This document shows positions 44,969 through 53,336 of a stretch of DNA of 64,000 bases, piece after piece. The notes beneath the pieces are model-generated. The model saw only the letters and a program-made list of their open reading frames with translations. It was not told the DNA's origin and ran no database searches. The first letter of the stretch is position 1; every line of letters starts with the position of its first letter. Position numbers and translations under genes: made by a program. The DNA comes from CAYNFQ01 sp964396715 (GTDB lineage Bacteria > Patescibacteriota > Microgenomatia > Daviesbacterales > UBA10151): contig CAYNFQ010000001.1 in assembly GCA_964396715.1 (NCBI GenBank), positions 124,001 through 188,000 on the forward strand, read 5' to 3'.

Positions 44969-45660
44969 GTGATCCTTCTTCTTTTCAAACATTGGAATCA
45001 ATGAGTCAGGCTGTCTGGTATAACCAGTGGACTTTAAAACTCTTTGCCAAATATTTAAAAGGAGATATCCTGGAGGTTGGTTGCGGAATAGGAAATTTTA
45101 CCAAATCTTTACTAAAATACGGTAAAGTTTGGGCCGTAGATATTAATAGAATATATATAAGCAATATTAAAAAAGAACAGGGGGATAAAGTGCGGGTTGG
45201 GTTTGGTGATATTGCAAAAGGAAAATATTTTTTTGGTAAGCGGAATTTTGATAGCATCGTTTGCCTAAATGTTCTGGAACATATTGAGAAAGACGATACG
45301 GCATTAAAAAATTTATTTGATCTTTTACAAAACAACGGAACTTTAATTCTACTAGTGCCGGCCCACCCTTTTCTTTATGGCGAAATTGACAGATCAATAG
45401 GTCACTTCAGAAGGTATTCTAAAAAAGAATTATTAAACATAATGGAAAGTATAGGCTTTAATATTATTGAATCCTGGAGAATAAACTTTTTGGGGGCAAT
45501 AGGTTGGTTTATTGCGGGAAGGATTTTGAACGAAAATAAAGTTGAAAATGAAAAAATAAAAATATTTAATTTATTGGCACCCTTTTTTTTGGCGATTGAA
45601 AATATCATTGAACCGCCAATCGGGACTTCTATACTGGTAGTTGCGCAGAAAAAAATATGA
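44965..45660 (+). CDS. class I SAM-dependent methyltransferase
   Basis: 231 residues. ILEVGCGIGNFTKSLLKYG (near 34-52) is motif I, WAVDINRIY follows, and SIVCLNVLEHIEKDDTALKNL (near 94-114) is the family signature. LILLVPAHPFLYGEIDRSIGHFRRYSK is characteristic of the methyltransferase that is often fused to GT2 in Patescibacteria. Here it stays a separate gene coupled by ATGA to the GT2 at 45657. Its target is unknown. Confidence 0.9.
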   Translation: MSDPSSFQTLESMSQAVWYNQWTLKLFAKYLKGDILEVGCGIGNFTKSLLKYGKVWAVDINRIYISNIKKEQGDKVRVGFGDIAKGKYFFGKRNFDSIVCLNVLEHIEKDDTALKNLFDLLQNNGTLILLVPAHPFLYGEIDRSIGHFRRYSKKELLNIMESIGFNIIESWRINFLGAIGWFIAGRILNENKVENEKIKIFNLLAPFFLAIENIIEPPIGTSILVVAQKKI

Positions 45661-46397
45661 AAACGCTTTCCATTATTATTCCTGTATATAACGAGGAAAA
45701 AACTGTTGGAGTATTATTAGGAAAGGTAGTAGATGCGAAATTACCCGCAGGTTTCAAAAAAGAAATAATTATTATTGATGATGGATCAACCGATAAAACT
45801 GAATCAGTTTTATCGAAATGTCAAATGTCAAACCTGTCTGCCGTCAGGCAAGATGTCAAATGTCAAATTTTTAGACATAATACAAATCAGGGTAAAGGTG
45901 CTGCCATAAGAACAGGTTTAAAGCATGTGACAGGAGACTATATTATTATCCAGGATGCGGACTTGGAATATAATCCTGCTGATTATAAAGAGTTGCTTAA
46001 GCCGATTTTGGAAAAAAAGGCTAAGGTAGTATACGGCACCAGGTTAAAAAACTATCCATTAAGGTTGTGGGGGGAAAATAAGACAATACTGCCCTTGCAT
46101 TTAATAGCAAATAAGTTTTTAACTTTTATGACAAATATGCTTTATGGAAGTAAACTCTCTGATATGGAAACCTGTTATAAATTATTGACAAAAAATGTCC
46201 TAACTGGTTTTGATTTGCAATCAAACAGATTTGAAATTGAACCGGAGATAACCGCCAAAATATTAAAAAGAGGATTTTCAATTTTAGAAATCCCGATCAA
46301 AGTTACTCCCAGAACACACAAAGAAGGTAAAAAAATCAGCTGGAAAGATGGATTTAGGGCTGTATTTAGCTTAGTTAAATATCGATTTTATGACTAG
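45657..46397 (+). CDS. family 2 glycosyltransferase, DPM1-like, with an inserted repeat
   Basis: 246 residues. SIIIPVYNEEKTVGVLLGKV (5-24), IIIDDGSTDKTESV (38-51), DADLEYNP (100-107), the TCYKLLT motif and the FEIEPEI and RTHKEGKKISWKDG segments match DPM1/polyprenyl-phosphate sugar synthases, like the GT2 at 1611. Residues about 55-71 come from a heptamer array split by a palindromic element. The gene overlaps the ArnT-like GT-C gene by 8 nt, so it probably makes that enzyme's lipid-linked donor. Confidence 0.9.
   Translation: MKTLSIIIPVYNEEKTVGVLLGKVVDAKLPAGFKKEIIIIDDGSTDKTESVLSKCQMSNLSAVRQDVKCQIFRHNTNQGKGAAIRTGLKHVTGDYIIIQDADLEYNPADYKELLKPILEKKAKVVYGTRLKNYPLRLWGENKTILPLHLIANKFLTFMTNMLYGSKLSDMETCYKLLTKNVLTGFDLQSNRFEIEPEITAKILKRGFSILEIPIKVTPRTHKEGKKISWKDGFRAVFSLVKYRFYD
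45816..45867 (+). repeat. composite repeat: heptamer array interrupted by a 21-nt palindromic element
   Basis: AAATGTC units at 45816, 45823 and 45858 surround a third unit split after AA (45830-45831) and resumed as ATGTC (45853-45857). The insertion is 21 nt, an A plus CCTGTCTGCCGTCAGGCAAG. That 20-mer is the reverse complement, with one mismatch, of CTTGCCTGTCGGCAGACAGG at 55126-55145. The frame is kept throughout. Confidence 0.9.
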
Positions 46398-47856
46398 AAA
46401 AATTATATTTTTTTTAGGGTTAATAGTATTATTATCAGCTTTCTTAAGATTTTATCATCTGGGAAACAATTATATTTTTGGGTTTGATGAAGAGTATCAG
46501 GCCACATATGCTATGACTTTGGTTAAGGATATTCATCCTATTTGGATTGGTGTAAGCGCCTCATTTTTGGATTATTATTTAGGCCCTTACTTTACTTATT
46601 TTAGTGCTTTCTGGCTGATGCTTTCCCAGGGCGATCCTCTGATGACAGCCTATGTTGCCGCTACTGCGGGTGTTATTACGACAATCGTGATATTTTTTGT
46701 GGGGTGGAAATTTTTCAATTTAACTGCCGGAGTGGTCAGCTCGCTTCTCTACGGTGGATTGTCATTGATTGTTTTTTATGACCAAAAATATTGGAATCCG
46801 ATGTTTGTCCCCCTCATTGTGCTTTTGATGTTTACTTCCCTTTTGCTGATAAAAAGATCGCCCTGGTGGTGGTTGCTTTACTCTGCAACGGTAGGGGCAA
46901 TCTTTGAAACCGACCTTGCTCCCCTGCCGCTGGTGTTAATTGGAGTTTGGTATTTTATAAAAGGAAAATATTTTCTCAACAAGAGGCTTACTTTAGGCTG
47001 TCTTGCGGTATTCCTTTTGTTTTATTGGCCGCTTTTAGTTTTTGACTATCACCATAACTTTAGCAATCTGACGGTTTTAGCAAGATACAGTCAGCAGGCA
47101 AAACAATCCGGAGCTAAATTTGACCCCAAGAGTAAATTAATGTCAGTTGCAGATACCATGGGCAGGTTTTGGTATTTAAAACCGGGAGCTCCTAATGCTG
47201 ATGAATTAAATATTTTTTGCAACTCTCAAAGAACATATCCCTCTCCCTGGGTTTCCGGCATATCTGCTATCTTACTTTTATATTTTATTAGTACAAGTAT
47301 TAAAACAGGGAAGAGAGCACATAAGATGCTGGTATATTTTTTGGTAGTATCACTGGGATTTTATTTAATTTATACAGGCGGTTCTTTTGAATATTATCTT
47401 CATGGTTTCATCACTTTGTTTACTTTAACTGTGGGGATTTTAGTCAGCCAACTTAATAAAAAACTTCAGCCGGCAGCTTTAATTTTAGTAGCAGTGATTT
47501 TAGTATTAGGATTTAACACGGTTTTAAATTCATCAGACAAATATAGCTTGGCACCAAAGAAAAAATTAATAGCTGAAGTAATGTCGGTGGTTGGCCCCAA
47601 CAGTTTTTCCATAGATCAGATGGGTACTTGCCACATTTATGAAGGGTGGAGGTATTTATTTAAAATTTACGGAAAAACACCCTCCATGAGTTTTACAGAT
47701 CAAAACTTTGCCTGGTTATATCCCCAAGAGGTTAATGATGGCTCCCTCAACTATCATGTAATTTTATCGGAATATGGAGTAACTCCGGATCGAGATTTAA
47801 GCGGATACGTTAATATTAATGAAGGAGGTTTTTCCGCCTATATTAAAAAAAATTGA
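46390..47856 (+). CDS. ArnT/PMT-like GT-C glycosyltransferase
   Basis: 488 residues with about eleven helices. LSAFLRFYHLGNNYIFGFDEEYQATYA places Asp33-Glu34-Glu35 in the first loop, the catalytic acidic site of PMT_2/ArnT-type enzymes. Later features are FWLMLSQGDP and a C-terminal outside segment with a conserved cysteine pair. It transfers a sugar from a polyprenyl-phosphate donor outside the membrane. The neighbouring DPM1-like GT2 is the expected donor maker. Acceptor unknown. Confidence 0.83.
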   Translation: MTRKIIFFLGLIVLLSAFLRFYHLGNNYIFGFDEEYQATYAMTLVKDIHPIWIGVSASFLDYYLGPYFTYFSAFWLMLSQGDPLMTAYVAATAGVITTIVIFFVGWKFFNLTAGVVSSLLYGGLSLIVFYDQKYWNPMFVPLIVLLMFTSLLLIKRSPWWWLLYSATVGAIFETDLAPLPLVLIGVWYFIKGKYFLNKRLTLGCLAVFLLFYWPLLVFDYHHNFSNLTVLARYSQQAKQSGAKFDPKSKLMSVADTMGRFWYLKPGAPNADELNIFCNSQRTYPSPWVSGISAILLLYFISTSIKTGKRAHKMLVYFLVVSLGFYLIYTGGSFEYYLHGFITLFTLTVGILVSQLNKKLQPAALILVAVILVLGFNTVLNSSDKYSLAPKKKLIAEVMSVVGPNSFSIDQMGTCHIYEGWRYLFKIYGKTPSMSFTDQNFAWLYPQEVNDGSLNYHVILSEYGVTPDRDLSGYVNINEGGFSAYIKKN

Positions 47857-47857
47857 T

Positions 47858-48799
47858 ATGAAAATTGCATTTTTAAGCAGGTATCAGGGTCAAATTCATC
47901 GGGGGGCAGAGAATTTTGTCAGTGAAATTATTCTCCGGTTATCTAAAAAATATGAGGTAGAAATACTGGCGGGTAAAGAGGCGGATGCTTTGACTAAAAT
48001 ATTAGCAGGACACTACGATATTGTAATTCCCGTCAATGGCAGGTTGCAAAGTCTGATGGCTTCATTGGGAAGATTGACAGGGGGATATAAACTGCTGATC
48101 ACTGGTCACAGCGGCATTGGCCGGGATGACATTTGGAATATCGCAGTTGCAAAGCCTGATGTATTTGTGGCACTAACGGATTACATGGCAAACTGGGCCA
48201 AAAAATGGGCTTGGGGTACAAAGGTTGTAAAAATCCCAAACGGTATAGACATAAACAAATTTACCCCCAATGGAGAAAAAATCATAATTGACTTACCCAG
48301 ACCGATCATTTTATCTGTCGGAGCTTTGGTTTGGTACAAACATCATGAAAGGGTAATCAGGGCAATTAGGGATATTGGATATGGGTCGGTTTTAATTGTC
48401 GGCGGGGGGCCGGAAAAAGAAAACTTGGAAAAATTAGGCAGAAATCTTTTGGGTAAAAGATTTAAGTTGGCAAGTTTTAAATATGAGGATATGCCGAAAG
48501 TATACAGGTCTTGTAACCTGTTTAGTCTGCCTTCCTGGGATCGGGAAGCCTTTGGTTTGGTTTATCTTGAGGCGCTCTCTTCTGGTTTAGGAATTGTTGC
48601 GCTTGATGATTTATCCAGACGTGAGATAATAGGGGAGGTGGGGATATTAACCGATGTGTCTGATGTCAAAAAATATGCCCAGGCTATAAAAGCAGCTTTG
48701 GCGGTTAATTGGGAAAGCAGGGCAGTTGAGCAGGCCAAAAAATTTTCCTGGGATAAAGTGGCTAAAAAATATGAGGAGGTAATTGAGGAAATTTTATGA
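47858..48799 (+). CDS. family 4 glycosyltransferase (GT-B)
   Basis: 313 residues from ATG 47858; the frame is open to 47819. IAFLSRYQGQIHRGAENFV is the acceptor-domain loop, ILSVGALVWYKHHERVIRAI and LIVGGGPEKENLEKLG form the donor domain, and LPSWDREAFGLVYLEALSSGL (near 227-247) carries the E-x7-E catalytic motif. It is compact for GT4. It follows the GT-C gene by 1 nt and overlaps the GT2 at 48796 by ATGA. Confidence 0.9.
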   Translation: MKIAFLSRYQGQIHRGAENFVSEIILRLSKKYEVEILAGKEADALTKILAGHYDIVIPVNGRLQSLMASLGRLTGGYKLLITGHSGIGRDDIWNIAVAKPDVFVALTDYMANWAKKWAWGTKVVKIPNGIDINKFTPNGEKIIIDLPRPIILSVGALVWYKHHERVIRAIRDIGYGSVLIVGGGPEKENLEKLGRNLLGKRFKLASFKYEDMPKVYRSCNLFSLPSWDREAFGLVYLEALSSGLGIVALDDLSRREIIGEVGILTDVSDVKKYAQAIKAALAVNWESRAVEQAKKFSWDKVAKKYEEVIEEIL

Positions 48800-49554
48800 T
48801 TTCAACAGTGGTAGTGACTTTCAATGAAGCGGGACTTTTGAAAGATTGTTTGGCATCTGTCGTTCAAGAGAGTGATGAAATTGTTATCCTAGATTTAGGA
48901 TCAGAGGATGACACTTTAAAAATTGCCAAAAGCTTGCAAGCTAAAATTTTTACCCATGCAAGGGTTGAGTATGTAGAAGGGGTCCGTGATTTTGCTGTTG
49001 CAAAAGCAAAAGGGGATTGGATACTGGTTTTGGATCCCGATGAGAGAATGACTCCTAATTTATGGAAGAAACTGAAGGAGATAATCTCAGATGATAAATA
49101 TGTGGCGGTAAAGATCCCCAGAAAAAATATTTTCTTTGGTCATTGGATTGCCCATACTAATTGGTGGCCTGATCAGCATGTCAGGTTTTTCAAAAAAGGA
49201 AAAGTCAGTTGGTTACCTAAAATCCACCTTTATCCTAAGGTAGATGGTCAAGTTTTAGAATTGAGTGCCACAGAAGATTTAGCCATGGTGCATTATGGTT
49301 ATCAAAGTGTAAACCAGTTTATTAACAGACAAAGCAGGTACGCCACAATCAAGGCACAAAATTTATATGATGAGGGTATGAGATTTTCCTGGGTTTCCTT
49401 TTTTGGGAACCCGGTCAGGGAATTTCTGGTCAGATACATCAGGCATTTAGGCTTTTTGGACCACTTTTATGGTTTTGCCCTGACATATCTGATGATGGTT
49501 TATCAGATTGAGGTGCAGATTAAACTGTGGGAGCTTAAGAAAAACCAAACATGA
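48796..49554 (+). CDS. family 2 glycosyltransferase (WaaE-like)
   Basis: 252 residues with a short Shine-Dalgarno (GAGG) about 8 nt upstream. TVVVTFNEAGLLKDCLASV (4-22), VILDLGSEDDTLKIA (near 32-46) and LVLDPDERMTPNLWKKL (near 75-91), then WWPDQHVRFFKKG, match the WaaE-type family. The C-terminal part has a hydrophobic stretch. It starts and ends in ATGA overlaps. Probable cytoplasmic chain-extending enzyme. Confidence 0.9.
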   Translation: MISTVVVTFNEAGLLKDCLASVVQESDEIVILDLGSEDDTLKIAKSLQAKIFTHARVEYVEGVRDFAVAKAKGDWILVLDPDERMTPNLWKKLKEIISDDKYVAVKIPRKNIFFGHWIAHTNWWPDQHVRFFKKGKVSWLPKIHLYPKVDGQVLELSATEDLAMVHYGYQSVNQFINRQSRYATIKAQNLYDEGMRFSWVSFFGNPVREFLVRYIRHLGFLDHFYGFALTYLMMVYQIEVQIKLWELKKNQT

Positions 49555-50954
49555 TATGGGCAATTCTTTTATTGGGGTTAATATTAAGGCTGATCAGCTT
49601 AGATCAAAGCCTTTGGCTGGATGAGGCAATTAATGTTTTGGCAACCCAAAAGTATTCTTTTGCAGGCATGATAACAGAATATGCCAAGGCTGATTTTCAC
49701 CCACCCGGCTTTTTTATCATCTTGTGGTTTTGGACCAAACTTTTCGGATACTCTGAAATTGCTGTCAGGATTCCTTCGGTGATTTTTGGGGTGGTAACAA
49801 TTGGGAGCATCTATTTAATCGGCAAAAAGCTGCATTCCCGAAAAGCAGGACTTATTGCCGCTTTGCTTTTAAGTATTAACCCCTTGCACATTTATTACAG
49901 CCAGGAAGCCAGGATGTATGCACTGGCTACTTTGGCAGTCTCGATAAATATGTTTTTAGTGATAAAATTTGTCAGAGAAGAAAAATTCAACTTAATTTTT
50001 TTGGCTATCAGTAATTTGGCAGTTTTGGCATCTGATTATGTTGCCTACTTTATTTTTCCCGCCCAAGCTTTTTTTCTGCTGATGATTGGGAAAAAGGAGA
50101 TAATCAGGAAATGGACTATAGCGTTAGTTAGCGCCTTGGCTTTAGGTTTATGGTGGCTGCCGGTATTTTTGAACCAGCTAAATGTCGGATCTATTGCATC
50201 TGCCAATTTACCGACCTGGAAATTTGTGGCGGGAGCTTTTGATTTTAAAACTTTGCCTCTCACCTTTGTAAAATTTATCATCGGCAGAATAAATCTTTCT
50301 GATAAGCTTACTTATGCAGCAGTTTTATTGCCACTTTGCACTCTTTGGGGGTATCTCTTATTAAGAGGCGTTAAATCATGGAGTAATTCCTTGAGGAAAT
50401 TACTTATTGTCTGGATTGTTATTCCCCTTGCATTAGCAACTCTTATTTCATTTGTAGTGCCTGTATACAATTATTTTAGAGTTTTATATGTTTTACCTGC
50501 ATTTATTATTTTGCTATCTTTGGGGATTTTGTCTTTTGAAAGCAAAAAAAAGTATATTTTTTTGAGCGCGGTGGTGTTAATAGAACTATTTTGCGCGCTG
50601 GTTTATTTATTAAATCCCGCATATCAGAGGGAAGACTGGAAGGGACTAGTTAATTATTTTGAAAACTTGGATTCAATTATTTTATTTGAAAGTTCCGGGA
50701 CGCTGCCCCCTTTTGATTATTATGCAAAGGGTAGATTGAAAGCAAAAGGAGCCTTAAAAGATTTTCCTATCAGAGATGAGAGGGGTGTTGTTGATTTGGA
50801 AGATGGTGAAAAAGATGTTTATCTTGTTGATTATTTGGTGCAAATAAGCGACCCCGACAGGTTGGTTGCCAAAAAACTCACAGGTTTAGGATACAATGTT
50901 TCTGATACAAAAGATTTCAGGGGAGTGGGATTTGTTTATCATTATACCAAGTAA
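49551..50954 (+). CDS. PMT_2-family GT-C glycosyltransferase
   Basis: 467 residues, about twelve helices. LRLISLDQSLWLDEAINVL places Asp24-Glu25 in the first loop and ADFHPPGFFI has His50-Pro-Pro. These are the DE and HPP signatures of PMT_2/ArnT and related GT-C enzymes. NPLHIYYSQEARMYALATL (near 107-125) is also typical. It transfers sugar from a lipid-linked donor on the outer face. It is coupled to the preceding GT2 by ATGA. Confidence 0.88.
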   Translation: MIWAILLLGLILRLISLDQSLWLDEAINVLATQKYSFAGMITEYAKADFHPPGFFIILWFWTKLFGYSEIAVRIPSVIFGVVTIGSIYLIGKKLHSRKAGLIAALLLSINPLHIYYSQEARMYALATLAVSINMFLVIKFVREEKFNLIFLAISNLAVLASDYVAYFIFPAQAFFLLMIGKKEIIRKWTIALVSALALGLWWLPVFLNQLNVGSIASANLPTWKFVAGAFDFKTLPLTFVKFIIGRINLSDKLTYAAVLLPLCTLWGYLLLRGVKSWSNSLRKLLIVWIVIPLALATLISFVVPVYNYFRVLYVLPAFIILLSLGILSFESKKKYIFLSAVVLIELFCALVYLLNPAYQREDWKGLVNYFENLDSIILFESSGTLPPFDYYAKGRLKAKGALKDFPIRDERGVVDLEDGEKDVYLVDYLVQISDPDRLVAKKLTGLGYNVSDTKDFRGVGFVYHYTK

Positions 50955-50957
50955 TCT

Positions 50958-52295
50958 ATGAGCAAATTAATGCTTATTTTGATAATCGCGGCACACTTGT
51001 CTGTTTTGTCCAAACTGATTTTTTTTCCTTACCCGGAATTTTTTGTTTATCCCTATTTAACCAATGCAGGCTTAAAACCATACAGCCAGATACTGGATCA
51101 ACATTTTCCGGGGCTGATGTTTTTGCCCTTCAATTTTGATAATTTGGGGATGAATGATGAGATTGTTGCCAGAATGTGGTTGATGGCCCTTGTTATTATA
51201 ACCCAGCTGTTAATTTTTTTTGTAAGCAGGGAAATATTCAAAAGCGAAAAAAAGGCTCTAGTTGTTAATTTGCTTTATTTAATTTGGCAGCCTTTTTTTG
51301 AAGGTTGGGTTCTTTGGATCGATACTTTTTTGCCATTAATTTTATTGCCAGCTTTTTATGCTTTGTATAAAGATAAGATTTTTTTAACAGGACTTTTACT
51401 GGGAATGGGTATAGTTTTTAAACAGGTACTGATCCCGCTCTCGGGGTTGGTTTTAATTTATTTGATCTGGGAGATCAGGAAGATGAGGGTGATTGGGAGA
51501 TATCTATTTGGCTTAAGTTTGCCTGTTATTTTAATGGTTACCTACTTTTTTTCAATAGGGGTCATAAAAGATTTTTGGTATTGGACAATTGTTTTTAATC
51601 TGACAACTTTTGCACAGTATGGCAGAAAAGGGCCATTTTTTACAGGAGTTGCCAGAGTAGGTTTTGCCATTGCCGCCTCATGTGGGGTCTTTTTCTCAAA
51701 AGATAAAAGGATGGTTAAAACTCTGATTATTTTTGTTCTTGGATCACTGGCGGCGCTTTATGCCCGTTTTGATTTTGTTCATTTTCAACCGGCATTGCCT
51801 TTTGTGTTGATTGCCACAGTTTTAGGATTTAGTGCAATATGGAAACAAAAATGGGCCCGATTGATACTAACAGGTTATCTTGTGGTGATTGTTTGGTGGT
51901 TATCAGTTTTTTACAGCGGGCATTTATCAAACAAGGTCATGTTTTTTGATGAGCACACCAAAGCAATTGCTCAAAAGATCAGACAATATACAAAAGAGGG
52001 AGATAAAATTTTTATTTTTGGGGCAGTGCCGCATCTTTACCAGATGACAAAAACAAAACCTGCTGGAGATGTATTTGTTTTTCAATTCCCCTGGTTTGTC
52101 ATGGTAACAGAGGAAAGACTACTTGAGGGTTTAAAAAAAGATCATCCGGAAATTGTGGTTTCGGACAGGACTGTTGCAATAGAAGGGCAAAAGATCACTG
52201 AATTTGGGAAAGGATTGGATGAATATATTCAGCAAAATTACCAAGCGGTTGACCAAGTAGGATCTACCCAAATTTTGCGTAAATTTACCCACTAA
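50958..52295 (+). CDS. GT-C-like polytopic membrane protein
   Basis: 445 residues with about ten helices and no clear family motif. The first loop reads EFFVYPYLTNAGLKPYSQIL followed by HFPGLMFLPFN, which resembles GT-C proteins with an acidic/aromatic loop and a His-x-Pro site. A short soluble C-terminus (about 60 residues) contains VAIEGQKITEFG. It follows the PMT_2 gene by 3 nt and is the last gene before a new -10 box. Transferase function is inferred only. Confidence 0.7.
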   Translation: MSKLMLILIIAAHLSVLSKLIFFPYPEFFVYPYLTNAGLKPYSQILDQHFPGLMFLPFNFDNLGMNDEIVARMWLMALVIITQLLIFFVSREIFKSEKKALVVNLLYLIWQPFFEGWVLWIDTFLPLILLPAFYALYKDKIFLTGLLLGMGIVFKQVLIPLSGLVLIYLIWEIRKMRVIGRYLFGLSLPVILMVTYFFSIGVIKDFWYWTIVFNLTTFAQYGRKGPFFTGVARVGFAIAASCGVFFSKDKRMVKTLIIFVLGSLAALYARFDFVHFQPALPFVLIATVLGFSAIWKQKWARLILTGYLVVIVWWLSVFYSGHLSNKVMFFDEHTKAIAQKIRQYTKEGDKIFIFGAVPHLYQMTKTKPAGDVFVFQFPWFVMVTEERLLEGLKKDHPEIVVSDRTVAIEGQKITEFGKGLDEYIQQNYQAVDQVGSTQILRKFTH

Positions 52296-52297
52296 TC

Positions 52298-52306
52298 TGC
52301 TAGAAT
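52298..52306 (+). promoter_or_regulatory. extended -10 promoter before the 52314 GT4
   Basis: TGCTAGAAT (TGn plus TAGAAT) ends 7 nt before ATG 52314, in the gap after the previous stop. The transcript would be leaderless. Confidence 0.42.
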
Positions 52307-52313
52307 GTAGATT

Positions 52314-53336
52314 ATGAGAAAAATTAGAGTGGGAATGGATATCTCCCAGCTTGCCCACAAAGGCGGAGTGGCAATATATACGCAAAATTTAGCTTCAGAA
52401 CTTGCTAAGATGAAAGATTTGGAAATGGTTTATTTCTATTCATCATTAAGGAAACCCTATAGGGGTAAGCTTAAAAATGTTAAGTCATACAGGCTTCCCC
52501 CGACCCTTTTTGAGATGTTGTTTAATAGGTGGAGAAATGTTTCCATTGAGAAATTTTTGGGACCTTTGGATGTATTGCACTCATCCGATTGGACCCAACC
52601 ACCATCCAAGGCAAAAAAGGTGACAACTTATCATGATGTAATACCCATAAAATATCCCCAGTGGTCACATCCCAAGATAGTTTCGGTACACAAAAGAAGA
52701 TTAAAAATTGTGGAGACTGAGATAGATTGTGTGATTGCAGTATCCGAGGCCACAAAAAAAGATTTGTTGACAGTTTCCAAAATACCGGAGGAAAAAATAA
52801 TGGTGATTTATGAAGGCCCGACTGCAGATTTTAAACCGCAGTCTGAAGAAAAGACCGCACTGTTTAAAAAGAAATATCATCTGCCCCAAAATTTTGTCCT
52901 GGCAATTGGAGGGATAGGAGAGAGGAGAAATTTGGGAAGGATTAAACAGGCTGCTAAAGATTATCACCTGGTTATTGCAGGTCAAACTGTTCCCTGGCTT
53001 GATCTTGAAGAGCTGGAACTTTTGTATGCATCTGCGGATGTCTTACTTTATGTTTCTTTATATGAGGGATTCGGATTGCCAATCTTAGATTCATTTTCAG
53101 TTGGTGTGCCGGTTATCACCTCCAATGTTTCATCAATGCCGGAGGTTGGAGGAGCAGGGGCTTTATATGTTGATCCCACTGATATTGAGGATATCAAAAA
53201 GACATTAAAAAATGTTTTAGAAGATCGTGCGTTGCGTGAGGATATGATTAAAAAAGGCTTTGAACAAATGAAAAAATTTTCCCGGGAAAAAGCTGCCAAG
53301 GAAACTGCCGGAGTTTATCGGAGGCTGATAGAGTGA
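52314..53336 (+). CDS. family 4 glycosyltransferase (GT-B), tandem copy 1
   Basis: 340 residues. RVGMDISQLAHKGGVAIYTQNL is the acceptor loop. HSSDWTQPPSKAKKVTTYHDVIPIKYP and VIAVSEATKKDL follow in the N-terminal domain. The donor site is VSLYEGFGLPILDSFSVGVPV (near 246-266). It is a paralogue of the next gene, sharing SNVSSMPEV against SNVSSLPEV. The stop overlaps the next GTG start in GTGA. Sugar specificity unknown. Confidence 0.92.
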   Translation: MRKIRVGMDISQLAHKGGVAIYTQNLASELAKMKDLEMVYFYSSLRKPYRGKLKNVKSYRLPPTLFEMLFNRWRNVSIEKFLGPLDVLHSSDWTQPPSKAKKVTTYHDVIPIKYPQWSHPKIVSVHKRRLKIVETEIDCVIAVSEATKKDLLTVSKIPEEKIMVIYEGPTADFKPQSEEKTALFKKKYHLPQNFVLAIGGIGERRNLGRIKQAAKDYHLVIAGQTVPWLDLEELELLYASADVLLYVSLYEGFGLPILDSFSVGVPVITSNVSSMPEVGGAGALYVDPTDIEDIKKTLKNVLEDRALREDMIKKGFEQMKKFSREKAAKETAGVYRRLIE

